A stretch of 64,000 nucleotides of DNA from Torreya grandis (lineage: Eukaryota; Streptophyta; Pinopsida; Cupressales; Taxaceae). The DNA is taken from the NCBI GenBank assembly GCA_037957365.1, contig JARHVA010003188.1, positions 1,261,001 to 1,325,000 on the forward strand, read 5' to 3'. The position numbers were made by a program, and so were the translations under genes. Of the stretch, positions 36,037-47,560 are shown one piece after another (positions within the stretch are counted from its first letter, which is position 1; every line of letters begins with the position of its first letter). Under the pieces are notes generated by a model. That model was given only the letters and a program-made list of their open reading frames with translations. It was not told the origin of the DNA and did no database searches.

Positions 36037-39000
36037 TCTTAGAACCTAAGGGGCTTTAATAGTCCCTCAAAGCAGTTTGAGGTTAAAAATTGCATTTTAG
36101 ATAATAAATTAGATATTTTATTACTCCAAGAAGTCAAGATGAATGAGGAGAATTTTATGAAAATTGCTGCCTATATATGGCCTAAGGCAGCATTTTGCAT
36201 TAGTCCAACTGAAGGGGCTTTAGAGGGGATTGTCACTATGTGGAATAGTGATAAAATCCAAGGGTCTCTTATGGCTTATAGTAAGCACTTCTTGATTACC
36301 AATTTTTCTATGAAATCTTTAAATTGGTCGTTGATCAATGTCTATAACACGAATAACAGAGCTTTGAGACAAAAATTATGGATAGACTTGAGCAGTTTCA
36401 GGAATAATCCCCAAAACATCAGATGGATGTTAGCCAAAGATTTTAACACTCCTCTATACCCTTTTGAAAAATAGGGTGGAATTATGGATTACTCAAACAG
36501 CATGTTCAACTTTGCTGAATTAATCAATGATTGGGGATTATTGGACATAGAGCTGCAAAACCAAAATTTTACCTGGACCAATAGAAAAAGAGGAGATCAA
36601 ATGATTTAGGTTAAATTAGATAGATTTCTTGTATCAAACAACTGGAAGGATTATCATAATATGCAGGCATAGGCTTTCCCTAGAACCATGTCTGACCACT
36701 GCCTGATCTTCTTCAGTTGGAGAGAACAGGGACATTTCGGACCTTCCCCATTCTGTTTTGAAGCTATGTGGATCAAACACAAAGACTTTAGACAAAAGGT
36801 GGCCCAAAGGTGGAAATTCCTATTCAAGGTACTCCTTTGTTTAGAATAGTCAAGAAACTCCAGCACATTAAACAAGAAGTTTATGGATCGAATAGATACA
36901 ACTTTGGGCAAGTCTTCTAGCAGAAGAAAAATATAGTGGGAAAACTCAAGGATATATAGTAACTAATAGATCAAGGGGATGACTCTGAGGACACTTTAGA
37001 AGAAGAGAATACCTTGTCTTCATAATGGAAGAATCTTATGGAAAGAGAAGAGGTTTTTTGGAAATAGAAATCCCATGTTTAGTGGCTTAAAGAGTGGGAT
37101 AAGAACACTGCCTTTTTTCATCTCTCAGCTATGAAACATAGGAAAGCCAACTCAATAACTAAGCTTGTCATGGATAATGGTGACATTATTACTGAGGATA
37201 ATGAAATAGGGGAACAAGTCAAGGCTTTCTTTTAGAATCTACTTACGAAATAAAATAATAATGACAGAATTGATAGACCTATGAATCAATTCATTGATAA
37301 AATCCCCTATTTGATAATGGAAGAAGATAATATAAAGATGTTAAGGCCTATATTTAGGGAATAAGTCCATGCTAATTTATTCTCCATGGGTGATTTTAAA
37401 GCCCTGGGTCCTGATGGCTTTCCTCCTATATTCTTTCAGGAATATTGGGAGATAGTAGGAGCAGACCTCATGGCTATTGTTCGTGATTTTTTCATATTAG
37501 GTAAACTTTTGAAACAAGTTAATAATACCTTCATAGTACTTGTTCCTAAAATATCACAACCTTCACACCTCACTGATTTTAGGCCCATTAGTCTATGCAA
37601 CACTATGTATAAGTTATGTATTAAAATGTTGGTCATGAGAATTCAACCTTTGCTAGACAAAATTATTTCTCCTACTCAAAAAGGTTTCATCCTGGGTAGG
37701 AAGATTATTGATGCTATGATCACCACACTTGAGACTATTCACTCCATGGATAAGAGTAGAATCCCTGGGATGGCTCTCAAGCCTGATGTTTCTAAAGCTT
37801 ATGATAGAGTCTCATGGACTTTTCTATTGCAAGTGATTAAAAAAATTGGATTTAATGATAAAATGTCTCACTTGTTATGGAACGTGGTCTCTTCTGCAAA
37901 ATTCTCAGTGTTGGTTAGTGGTGTTCCTAGAGGGTTTTTCTCATCCTCAAGAGGAATTCATTAGGGAGACCCTCTCTCCCTATACTTATTCATCATTATG
38001 GCTGAGGCACTAGGAAGATACATACAAGCAGATATAGCCTCAAAAAAGCTAGTGGGCATCAAACCTACCTCCTCCCTTCATCCTATGGTGGTAAAGTAGT
38101 TTGTGGATGATACCATCTTCTTTGGCACCTCATCAGTGATTGAAGCTAGAAGATGGAAGAATATCTTAAATAATTATGCCAAAGAGTCGAGACAAAGGAC
38201 AAATTTCTAGAAAAGCAATGTGTATTTCTTCAACACTCCTAATGAACTTAGACATATAATCATTGATATATTAGAATGTGATGAAGCTAGCCTACTAGCT
38301 ACTTACCTGGGTTTCCCACTCTCTGTCAAAGAGGTATCTTCTAGATTTTGGAATGGAATTGTGGAAAGAATGTAGAGGAAACTTCTTGGTTGGAAGGGGA
38401 AACTACTTAGTAGTGTTGGTAAACTACAACTTCTTTGGGCTTCGCTGCAAGGTATTCCTACATACTTCCTGTCTCTTTTTAAAAAATTTGCATATTTTTC
38501 TGAGAAACTGAAATAGATCCAAAGGAAATTTTTTATGTATGGGAGTGGAAGACAAATAGAGAATGTCTTTAGTCAGATGGGAAAAAGTGTGTCTTCCAAA
38601 ATCTCATGGTGGACTTAATATTAGGTCCATTAGGAACATGAACAAAGCCCTTCTCTCAAAAGTTAGTTGGAACCTAATCCATAAAAATAATGATTGGGAG
38701 GAAATAATGTATGCCAAATACATGTATAGCATTGATGATTATAACTTTATTCAATAGACAGGATTACCCCAGGGATCTGTGATATGGAATAAAATGCTAA
38801 AAAGTATAAGCCTTCTCAAATAGGGAATTAGATGGAAACTTGGAAATGGCTAGCATATTAAATTCTAAGATGATATTTGGTTAAAGGACAAGGCTCTCAT
38901 CATACAAGGAAACTATGGAGAGATTGTTGACTTGACTACCCAGTTTTTTGGAGATAGGGTCAGTGATTATATGGAAAATAATAATGGGATGAACAATATT

Positions 39001-40182
39001 TTGGATTATTGTGGGCACCAGCCTGAGCTTTTCTCAAGATTTTGAGAGATCCAGTAGTGTGTTCAGGAGATCAGAATCCCTCTCTTCCCCTAGGAGGATG
39101 AACAATACTGGTGGCTAGATAAGAATGGATCATTCTCTGTCAAATCTGCTTACCATCTGCTCATTCCTTAAGCTCAGAATAAAGATGTATGGAAAAATGT
39201 TTGGAATCATAAACTTATTCCAAAAATTAACATGTTTTGGTGGGCTACTGCTCATAACAAAATCCTTACTCAAGATAACCTTTAAAAGAGAGGGTTTACT
39301 CTAGTTAACAGATGTTTCCTATGTGGTTCAAAAGAGGAATCAGTTTCACACCTCCTTATCCACTGTGGGTTTGCCTGAGAATTATGGGGCACAATACTTA
39401 ACAGCTTTGGTATTAAATGGGTCTATAATTTTGACCTTAAAGAAGTAATTCTCAACTAGAACCCAACCTTCACACATTCTTGGCTTATGGAATTATGGAA
39501 GCAAGCTCTGCCATGTTTGAGTTGGACTTTATAGAAAGAGCACAATCACAAAATTTTTAGGGACACTGCTAGAAATGCTTCTCAGGTGTTTAACTCCTTT
39601 GCTAAGACCATTATGGAAAGTGTTACAACAGCTCATATTCATGTTGTGGAAAAACCCCTATCTCAAATTGAAAGCCAAATTGCAGCCAAATGGAAGGTTT
39701 TAAACTAGATCCCTGGGTATAATAACTCCAAAATACTATAGAGACTTAATACTAAATGGATCACCCCTAAACCTAACTGGATGAAACTCAACTTTGATGG
39801 GGCATCCAAGTTGGATGGTAAAGCTAGTGGAGGAGGAATTATAAGGAATGATAAAGGATGGATGTTTGCTATCTATGCTGGTGAAATTGGAGGCCAAAGT
39901 AAAAACTATGCTGAAGTAATGGCTTTACTATGGGGATTAAAGTTAGCTATATCCCTAGGAATAAGGAACTTGAATATACAAGGAGACTCTAAGTTGGTCA
40001 TAGATGCCATTAATAAAGCATCAAATGTGGGAATCAAGCTAAAAGACATTATTACTGATATCCAATTTCTTTTACAAAAGTTTTTTGAAGTTGATATTTC
40101 CCATACCTACAGAGAAGGCAACAGGGTCGTTGATGCTTGTGCCAACCTTGGTCAGCAATTTTCAGGTTGGAGGGTGTGGTGA
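36037..40182 (+). pseudogene. LINE ORF2: endonuclease, reverse transcriptase, zf-RVT, RNase H
   Basis: APE-type endonuclease at about 36050-36760: NLRGFNSPSKQFEVKN, LLLQEVKM (catalytic Glu), INVYNTNN, KDFN (expected GDFN), and SDHCLIFF with the SDH motif. RT at about 37330-38330: ALGPDGFPPIFFQEYW, VLVPKISQPSHLTDFRPISL, LKPDVSKAYDRVSW and catalytic FVDD at 38100-38111. A zf-RVT segment lies at 39110-39400: WLDKNGSFSVKSAY, CFLCGSKEESVSHLLIHC. RNase H closes the protein. At least a dozen stops (mostly TAG/TAA) and a few frameshifts inactivate it. In live elements this protein nicks target DNA and primes reverse transcription there. Confidence 0.9.
39776..40182 (+). CDS. Intact archaeal-type RNase H domain at the end of LINE ORF2
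   Basis: The last 134 codons of ORF2 are uninterrupted. All expected catalytic positions are present: Asp in LNFDGASK, Glu in NYAEVMALLWGL, Asp in IQGDSKLV and Asp in REGNRVVDACANLG, with the preceding His in SHTYREGN. The GGIIRN and HT.REGN patterns are those of the plant L1 archaeal-like RNase H. It ends at TGA 40180-40182. This is the least decayed stretch of the element; no independent start or promoter is apparent, so it is part of a broken ORF2 and not a free gene. Confidence 0.8.
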
Positions 40183-40492
40183 CAAGGTGTTCATATTCCC
40201 TTAAACATTAGGGAGATCATTCAAAAGGATATTACTTGTCAGGAATCAGTTTCATTGATGACAAGAATAGCTTTTGGAGGTGGTCCATGTGGAGAGGGCC
40301 ATTAGGGATTTCAAAACTTGATAACCTTAGTACTATCTTAGTAATCATTAATAATTCATTATATCATGAGGTTGAGTTGCGTAGGTCTCATCATGAAAAT
40401 CAAGGGGAAATTATTTTCAATCATTGGAGTAGACAACATCATGATTGTAGGGCATTTCATAAAATGATCTATCACATCTACATTCTACATAA
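40183..40492. other. Spacer between LINE ORF2 and ORF3
   Basis: About 310 bases. One plus frame stays open (40236-40496: MSGISFIDDKNSFWRW and onward) but is in a different frame from both neighbours and has no motif that I recognise. It may hold the end of ORF2's tail or the signal for downstream translation. Confidence 0.3.
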
Positions 40493-41962
40493 ATGAAAGC
40501 AAGGGTTAGCTACCAGTTCAAAGCTAAAGGCAGAACTTTGGAACTCCACTGTTTAGGTTTGCAATTACAGAATGGGGGAGACCATATTAAAATTAAACCT
40601 ATCTCCTGCTATGAATTTAAAGATAATCTACTAGTTTGGCATTATTGTAAAGAAGGGGGTATCAACGCATATTTGGAAAGGTTGAATGGTTATGACAAAA
40701 ACTTGTCCAAACAGTTTGTGAGATCTTGATTGAATAGGTGGGTCATAATGGGCGGTATTAGTTTTGAAATCTCTAAAAATGTGATTTCTATAGCCATGGG
40801 AATGACCATGTAGGGTATAAAACACCAAAGGAAAACCAAAATCATGGATATGGCTAGCCATAAACTATTTCTAGGTGAGGGAGAAGAACTCATCCCGTAT
40901 CAAGGAGGGTTCAAACGTGTTAAACATTCATATCCATGAGATGGAGTGTGCTTCATTCTCATGAAGTACTTCACTCTCGAGGCATGATTTACCAAGTTCT
41001 AAAATTACCACCTTCCTTTGTTAAATCATTTTAGGTGCAATGTTATTATTAGCTTTCCTTTTTACCTGTTCTCCTCTTTGGAACACTCTGTCCTAAGGGT
41101 GAGAGATAAAATGGCTAAGAAGCTAGATATAAACCCTATTCCCCTACACCAAGGGCTAATTTTCTGCCTATACAACTTTCACCATGCCCTCGAGCCAACC
41201 AAGAATATCAGAGTTGATAGTGAAGACATTCCTTCCAACCCAGTGTCTAGTGATGCTATTGATGAGTCCTAGGTTTCCCTTGCTCCTACTAAAACAAAAG
41301 ATGTCTCTTTCTCCACCCCTGAAAAGACCCCTATTGATACCCTTGACTCCTTTTCAAGTAAGAAGGGAAAGAAGAGAAAGGTTGATGAAGAGGAAGAAAA
41401 TATTAAAGAGACTACAGAAGAGACCCACAAGAATTTGGGCAAGGCCATGGGGGGCCAAGGTGGCAAATCTCACAAGCCTTCCAAAATTAATAAGGAAGGA
41501 TTCCCCTCCAGAGTGCAAAGGTTAGGGTGGATTGCTGGTAAACCAGCCCCAAAGGCCAGACTGATTGATTATTTGAAAAGTGCTTCGAAAGAAGTAACCC
41601 AAGAGGAAGAGTCTGAGGAGTTGGAAATCCAAGAAATTTTGAAGGACACTGGAGTGAAGCAAGCTACTAGGGATTTTGAGGTTACTGAGGAGCAGGGTGC
41701 TGACACTATGGGAACTACTAACAATAAGGGAAAAATGTATGTCAAGGAAGCTAGTGAGGGAACTGAGAATGAGATTGATTGGAAAACTGAAATTGGGGCC
41801 CTGAAGGACCGCATTCAGAAGCTGGAGAAGGTCTTTGCCAAAGGGCTTCGAAATACAATTCTGTTGAACATGTATATGCTAGAAGTGGTGGGTAATACTA
41901 GGTATGCTGACAACATAGAGAATGAGAAACTTAATGATCTTATCAAATCAATAGTTATGTAA
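40493..41962 (+). pseudogene. LINE ORF3: unidentified protein of about 490 codons
   Basis: A single frame runs from ATG 40493 to TAA 41962 without a frameshift. It is broken only by six stops: TGA 40727, a TAG near 40810, two TGA and one TAA between 40935 and 41005, and TAG 41270. Each could be one transition from Trp, Gln or Arg. The N-terminal two thirds look globular (MASHKLFLGEGEELIPYQGG, DGVCFILMKYFTLEA, FPFYLFSSLEHSVLRVRD, LHQGLIFCLYNFHHALEP). A low-complexity charged part with a nuclear-localisation-like KKGKKRKVDEEEE follows, then a likely coiled coil (TEIGALKDRIQKLEKVF) near the C-terminus. I do not recognise the family. Confidence 0.6.
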
Positions 41963-42140
41963 GGGGAGACATCTCTGAATCTGGTCTTTATGTTGCTTGT
42001 TTTTTGTTTTTGTCTGTTGTTCTCAGCTATGTTGTCATCTCTCTGAAGGCATTTTTTGTTTGTTTGCCTTCTTGTCTTTTTTGACTATATAGGGTTTGGC
42101 ACCTGGTTTGCTGCCTTAATTTATCAAAAACATATCTAGT
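41963..42140 (+). other. LINE 3' untranslated region
   Basis: T-rich stretch with TTTGTTTTTGTCTG and ending GGCACCTGGTTTGCTGCCTTAATTTATCAAAAACA. The TTAAT..ATCAAAAAC ending resembles LINE 3' tails with a polyadenylation signal. The exact end is uncertain by about 20 bases. Confidence 0.45.
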
Positions 42141-42208
42141 TAGTGGGTAGTTCTTGAAGCACTACTTCTTGATCGTATTATCTCAAGATGTCCTTGAATG
42201 ATAGTGAA

Positions 42209-43522
42209 TGTTGTGTTAGAGGTAAGAGTAGAATAGTTTTATTTATTTCCTAGTTAGGCTTCCCATTTTATATTATTTTATTTCATTAAATTAGTTTTCA
42301 TGCTTTCTAGATTAGTTCTTTCCTACTTTCAACATTTTATTTCCTTAAATTGGTTCCCTATTCTTATAGAATATATGTCTCTTATTTCATGACAATCTGG
42401 TTAACTTATTATAGTATAACCAAGATAATATCTAATTCATTATACTTCTCATACTTTTTAAAAATTGTATACTGAGTTAGTGAGGATGGGTCCAAAATGG
42501 ATAACAAGTGTAGGTAGAGCATATATGGAACACATAACTGGTATGTTTGTCAATTTTACACCTTTGTGTTTGAGCTTTTCAGAATTTAGGTATGCAATGA
42601 AAAGTGAACTAAGGTTATATCAAAATTGAATACTTTTATTATGTATGTAAAATTTTCTCTATTTATTTCATATAAATTTAGAAAGCTTTTTCATTTCCTT
42701 AGATCAAACACAATTTTCACATTAATACTTGTTTAAATTATTAACAATTGATATAGATGTATTTTATAGGGGTATTCTGGTAAATTATGTTTTACTCATA
42801 CACACACCAACTCATAGTGGTTCATATTCCCCTTCTTCCATATGTATTCTAGAAGAGAGAAGAAAAGGACCAATGTATCATAAAGAGTGATCAATAAATC
42901 CAAATAAAAATTAAAGTATGATCAAAGACACACTTGATGAAATAAGATTAATATATCATGCATCATGAAAACTTATATAAGGAGAAGGGAAGGGAATCAA
43001 AGCTATCTATGTCGGGGCTATGGACACTTAGCTGGTAGCATAGTAATGCACAAGTCTTACTAGTTTTTGATCTGATTTAAAGAAACTAGAATGAAACGTA
43101 CATTTTATTCCAAGTTTTTTTCTAAAATATTCAAAATAAGGGTATAATAACAACACTTCATATCACATAAGTACAAGGTATGAGTAAGGCTAGTATGTTG
43201 TATGAAGTTTTGAGAGACTCTTTCATGTTTTTGGTCTAATTATTCTTTTTTGGTATAAATCATGTTTTATTTTTAGTCTATGAAACTAGGGATTTTGGGT
43301 TCTCAAATACTTGAAAGTATTTCCTCTATAAATCATAATTTACTATACTCAACACACCCCACTCTAAACAAAATTAATAGGGGCCCATTATTTTTTGAAA
43401 GCCTATTTTTTAATTTGATGATCTTTTCCATTGGTGTCAGTACATAGAAAGATTATATGTTTAAAATTTATTAATTCCCATGTAGATGGTCCTTATTAAG
43501 TGTGATAATCTATGCCAATACA
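42209..43522 (+). repeat. LTR-like block, family C, copy 2
   Basis: Homologous to 751-2020 (landmarks are listed for copy 1). It lies just after the LINE, which itself follows element D integrase, so it could be the 3' LTR of D. It may begin TGTTGTG and end CAATACA at 43522. The copies are strongly diverged and the TATA box is lost. No flanking duplication was found. Confidence 0.5.
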
Positions 43523-43777
43523 ATTTTTATTTTCACCATATCAAGGTTTTGTCTATGTTTTATGATTTATTCAAACTAAATTATTAATAACTTTCAAAGT
43601 TACTACATATATGTAGGTTTTTTATAAATTTAAAAGACAATTATGGTCTAAAATTCCTAAGTGATTTGGTCTTCATCTACCTTACTCTTCATGTGTTTTT
43701 AAATTCATATGGTTTGGTATTAAAAAACTTTGGCACTTTATAACTTTTACTCTTCACGACTTTTGGTTTTCTTGGAT
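43523..43777. other. Degenerate CTTTTGG-type tract interrupted by element G
   Basis: Contains CTTCATGTGTTTTTAAATTC and CTTCACGACTTTTGGTTTTC repeats that resume after element G at 60327 (CTTCATGATTTTTGG, CTTCATGACTTTCGGG). This confirms that G inserted into a pre-existing repeat tract. Confidence 0.5.
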
Positions 43778-43782
43778 TCAGG
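43778..43782 (+). repeat. Target-site duplication (left), TCAGG
   Basis: Five bases before the 5' LTR of element G, identical to 60322-60326. Confidence 0.85.
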
Positions 43783-43930
43783 TGTAGACACCTAAAAACT
43801 ACACACAATAGTTTTCAGTGTTATATTGCCTTTATACCTTCAACTAGACCCATTTATAACTTGACTTCACAAAAACCCCCTTAAATAATCTAAATTCCCC
43901 TTTTTTGACCAATTTACCTCTAAGCCCCAT

Positions 43931-44004
43931 GACTGTCGATGATTAGCCTAACCATTAATGATTGGCCTAACCATCGACAGTTGGCCTAACTATTGACGAT
44001 TGGG
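43931..44004. repeat. Tandem palindromic motif array, 5' LTR, first cluster
   Basis: Four units of about 19 bases of the form ACCATCGATGGTTGGCCTA, with substitutions. Each core (AACCATCGATGGTT) is its own reverse complement. The 3' LTR has only two units here (59116-59153). Confidence 0.8.
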
Positions 44005-44538
44005 TTTGCCACCTTACTTTAACAAATTTAAAATAATTTATATCTCTTTTTATGAGATTATAAAATCTTGTAAGTGTAACTTACCTTTAAAATAAGATTT
44101 TAAAGCTATGTGATTTGTCAGCTTTATCCTTGATCAAATTGGTAACTTATTCTATTACAAATAACAATTTTTACTTATAAAAGGAGAAGAGGAGGAAGTA
44201 CAAAAGGGATCCACAATCAAGTAATTTTCATTAAATATTTCTTACAAGTATTTATCATCCAGATCAGTGAGTGAGAATCATCACTAAGATCTGAAACTCT
44301 ATCAAAATCACCCTGAAAGGCCCAAAGCATATCACTCTAGATGCATCACTCCAAGATTCCTCTGCTTGGTTCTATGTATTTTATGCTTGTTTCCTTTGAT
44401 TTATATGGTTTCTGATCCCTTTAACCTATCAAATCCACTAATACCACACTCTATACTTCCCATCCCCATATCTAACCTCTATTTTCCCAAATTCCCCATT
44501 TGTACTTCTTGAATTATTCACCCCCAGATTTACACAAT

Positions 44539-44620
44539 CAACTACTAACAGTTACCTAACCACTGACGGTTTACCTCGACCATCGATAGTTGTCCTAACC
44601 ACTGATGGTTCACTATGGCA
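44539..44620. repeat. Palindromic motif array, 5' LTR, second cluster
   Basis: Four to five decayed units (ACTAACAGTT, CCACTGACGGTT, CCATCGATAGTT, CCACTGATGGTT). The matching 3' LTR cluster at 59689-59820 is longer and better preserved. Confidence 0.7.
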
Positions 44621-45113
44621 TCATTTTTCAGGAATAATTTTTCACCCTTTTTCCTCAGATAAAGCTCCACTTTTTGTGTTTTCCCTAACCACAGTATCTT
44701 TTTTGATTTTTTGAACCAGACCCCGACCATCCTAACATCAAAATCTTATCATTTTATTTAATAATAAAATTATCTTTACTTTATAACATGAATTTAATTT
44801 ATTATCATTGAATTCAAATATAATATTTTATCATTTTAGACTTGATTATCATTAAAATTGGATTGACAACCTCCTATCATTGTGCTTCTTAGATCTAGTG
44901 CATGCTAGGCAATCCACTCAACCAACCATCTAACAACCCCCTTTCAAGTGTCTATGTTATTTGAAGGTTATTCCTTCCTAGCCAAAGAGGATTTCCCACT
45001 TTCATTTGGATTCATGCATGCATTTCACTAGGTATTCTTCTACATACCCTATTACTAGTTTTCTTTTATTTACTTTCAAACTTAGGAAATGAAGGAAACA
45101 AACTGAAACATTT

Positions 45114-45130
45114 TGGCACACCTAGTGGGA
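45114..45130 (+). promoter_or_regulatory. Primer-binding site of element G
   Basis: TGGCACACCTAGTGGGA begins three bases after the 5' LTR. Similar TTTGGC(A/G)C(A/G)CC..GTGGGA sequences occupy this place in other plant Ty3/gypsy elements. The priming tRNA is not identified. Confidence 0.65.
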
Positions 45131-45858
45131 TCGTAGTTCCCTTTTTTCCCTTTATTGTTTGCTCATCGAATGAAGTCTAAAAATTTATTTTTTGGGGATT
45201 AAAATAAATCATCTACATACATTGACTACTTGCCTATTTTAGCTCACTTAGATTTATTAAAGGCAACATAATTGAATCATAGTGTACTTATGTTGCACAA
45301 ACCAAATCACTTTCATAAAAAAACATCTAAACACACTTGAGACAAGGCATAAATAGGATTTCATCACCTAGCAGAAACCTTACCCCTTCTCAACTATCCT
45401 ACTTTGATTTCACCATCAAGGGGAGAACCAACTCAACACCCTAGTTGAGTATAAACTCTAAACTTGATATATTTTGGCTAAGCACCTGATACTCTTATCA
45501 CTATAGGACTATGATGTGAGGGGGTAGGCCCTAATACCAAGCCACATACTAAATTTTAACATAGATATTTCTTTTTAGCACTTAAAAAACCTAAAACCAA
45601 CTATAGACTACCTCTTTAGTACCTGATTTATAAGCCAAACTCCCTCTTCACACTCTCAATGCATAAGCCAAAAGTGATTTAAAATGAATCCTAGGATAAA
45701 TGGTATTTTTAGTGTATGCATTGATTAATTTGAATTATTTTGGTTTCTCTTTGTTTGAGGTGTGATTTTGTCATAATCCCCCAATTTCTCATATGGTCTT
45801 TACTAGACAATAACTGAGAAATCAAACCAACCAATCACCACCATCCTCTTCTTCCACC

Positions 45859-47560
45859 ATGGAGTACACTTCTGATGTTGAGGGTTCCCCTCATTCTCCT
45901 CCTCCTCCTCCTCCCTAGATTTCAATTATTTTTTAGGGTGATGTGGACTTTGTTTCCTACTTTGGGAACAATATAGATGCCCTTCAACATTATCTTAATA
46001 GTTTACCCAATTGTGCCTCAATTGCTTTGGTCTCTCCAATGGATCCTCCTCATTATATGCCTTCCCATCTTATGGTGATGATTACCTTGGCCCAACCCTC
46101 TCTAATCCAAGCCTCTTCTTCTTCCAGCATCCCATCTACTACCACTACCCAAACCCAATTCAACATTATAACCTCCAACCAAACCCCTCCTACCACACCC
46201 CACATTTCACATATAGGTTCAACTCTACCTTTAGTCACCTATACTCCCTCTACCATGGGTTATCTTCTAAACCTAAATTCTTCCCTTCCCTCTATCTTAA
46301 CAAATCCACCAAATTTTACCCCCTTTTAGAATCTAGTGCTTTTTATACCTCAAAAACTTCCACTTATCAACACTAGAGTCACCACCCAACCTCAACTTAC
46401 CCAACCTCCACCTACCACCTCAACTATACTTTTAAGATAACCTACATCCATCCACCAACAACTACCTATTAAAACCTACCAATATGGGTACATACCTCCC
46501 TCCACCTAATTATTCATGTCAATCAGCTCGTATGTGGCACCATCTCAACCTTGTGTTACTACTTATCTATATGTGGCCTCTTCAATGCCTTCTACCACCT
46601 ATCCTTACATAGCTACTACTCAACCCTAACAGAATGTACCCCTCAATTATTTATCTTCCCAACCTCAACCGGATTTGATCAAGATGCTAATGGACAAAAT
46701 GGGTAACTTGGAGTCATCTATTTCTAAGTCTCATAAACTTTTATCTTATTACCAAATTTTCAATGAACTTATCCATCCATTCATTCCCATCCACTCTTAT
46801 CCTCCTCAATGTGAATTACCTAAATTTTCCAAATTCCAAGGTAAGGAGGATCCCCAACAAAATCTGAGAGCATTCTATCATTATTGTTACTTAATCACAT
46901 ATGATGATGTTGTCATCCTTCGAACCTTCCCAATGTCTTTATCAGGCATTTCCCTTGATTGGTATAGCTCTCTCCCTACACATTCCATATTTTCCTTCTC
47001 CTAACTACCCCAAAACATTTTATAACATTTCTCAATAAACATAACTAAAAAGGTTTCCATAACTAACCTCTATTCTATCAAATAATTTGATGATGAGTCA
47101 ATTGTTGATTTTGTGGCTAGATGGAGAGGCCTCATCAATCAAATCTCCTTCACCTTACCCCAATCCAAATTAATTAAACTATTCTCTAGAGGTTATGCTA
47201 AGCATATTGTACTTACTCTTCAATTTCAAACTTTATAAGCATTTGATGAGGCATTCACCATGGCATGAAAACTTGAAAACCATGTTATTGATGAGGGGAA
47301 ACTAAAATTATAGAATAAGAATTCTAATTTCAAATCTAATGACCTTACCTTTACTAAAACCACTAGCCAATCTAATACTAAGGTAAAAACATCCACAAAT
47401 TTGTTGGTTCAAAAAATTACCCCACCTCCAAATGTTAACCAATAACATCAAAACAATTCTTCCAAATCTTCTTATCAGCAAAATTAAACCCAAAACTGAG
47501 CCCCTCCATGATAGTATACTCCCATTGGGGAGTCATATACATCTATTTTGGATAAGCTAC
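45859..47560 (+). pseudogene. gag of element G
   Basis: ATG 45859 opens MEYTSDVEGSPHSPPPPP, an acidic and proline-rich N-terminus, followed by a long Ser/Thr/Pro/Gln-rich region to about 46670. The capsid part follows in the intact stretch 46675-47004: MIKMLMDKMGNLESSISK, YPPQCELPKFSKFQGKEDP, LRAFYHY and MSLSGISLDWYSSL. Beyond a stop it continues with DDESIVDFVARWRGL, and later the YTPIGESYTSILDKLLKDKW segment typical of Tat gag ends. It has about ten stops and no zinc knuckle that I could see. The role in live elements is the virus-like particle. Confidence 0.75.

Larger units (their letters stand above)
34581..42140 (+). mobile_element. L1-type LINE with three ORFs (about 7.5 kb)
   Basis: Order: ORF1 (DUF4283-type domain and zinc knuckle), ORF2 (endonuclease, reverse transcriptase, zf-RVT, RNase H), then a further ORF of about 490 codons, and a 3' end reading GTTTGCTGCCTTAATTTATCAAAAACA. 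There are no LTRs. It abuts the end of the element D integrase, so it probably inserted into D's 3' region. A weak target-duplication candidate is CTAGTT, present near 34577 and near 42139. No long poly(A) remains. Plant L1 elements with an archaeal-type RNase H are an established group; the third ORF is not part of the usual description. Confidence 0.85.
43783..45110 (+). repeat. 5' LTR of element G
   Basis: TGTAGACAC...CTGAAACA, matching 58966-60321 throughout. It has two clusters of a short palindromic motif (43931-44004 and 44539-44620). No strong TATA box was noted. Confidence 0.92.

Noticed and set aside
41184..41814. Alternative plus and minus ORFs overlapping LINE ORF3
   Set aside because: The ORF3 frame keeps coherence from 40493 to 41962 while these do not extend beyond their local windows.
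34581..41962. Frequent TAG at Gln positions as a reassigned genetic code
   Set aside because: TAA and TGA at expected Gln, Trp and Arg codons occur too, frameshifts accompany them, and all are silent-element pseudogenes; C-to-T decay explains it without code change.
44545..44730. Minus ORF rich in QWLGQLSMVE repeats
   Set aside because: It is a reading of the palindromic motif cluster in the LTR of element G.
46053..46238. Minus ORF of 61 codons, Trp/Val-rich
   Set aside because: Shadow of the Pro/Thr/Ser-rich gag N-terminus of element G.
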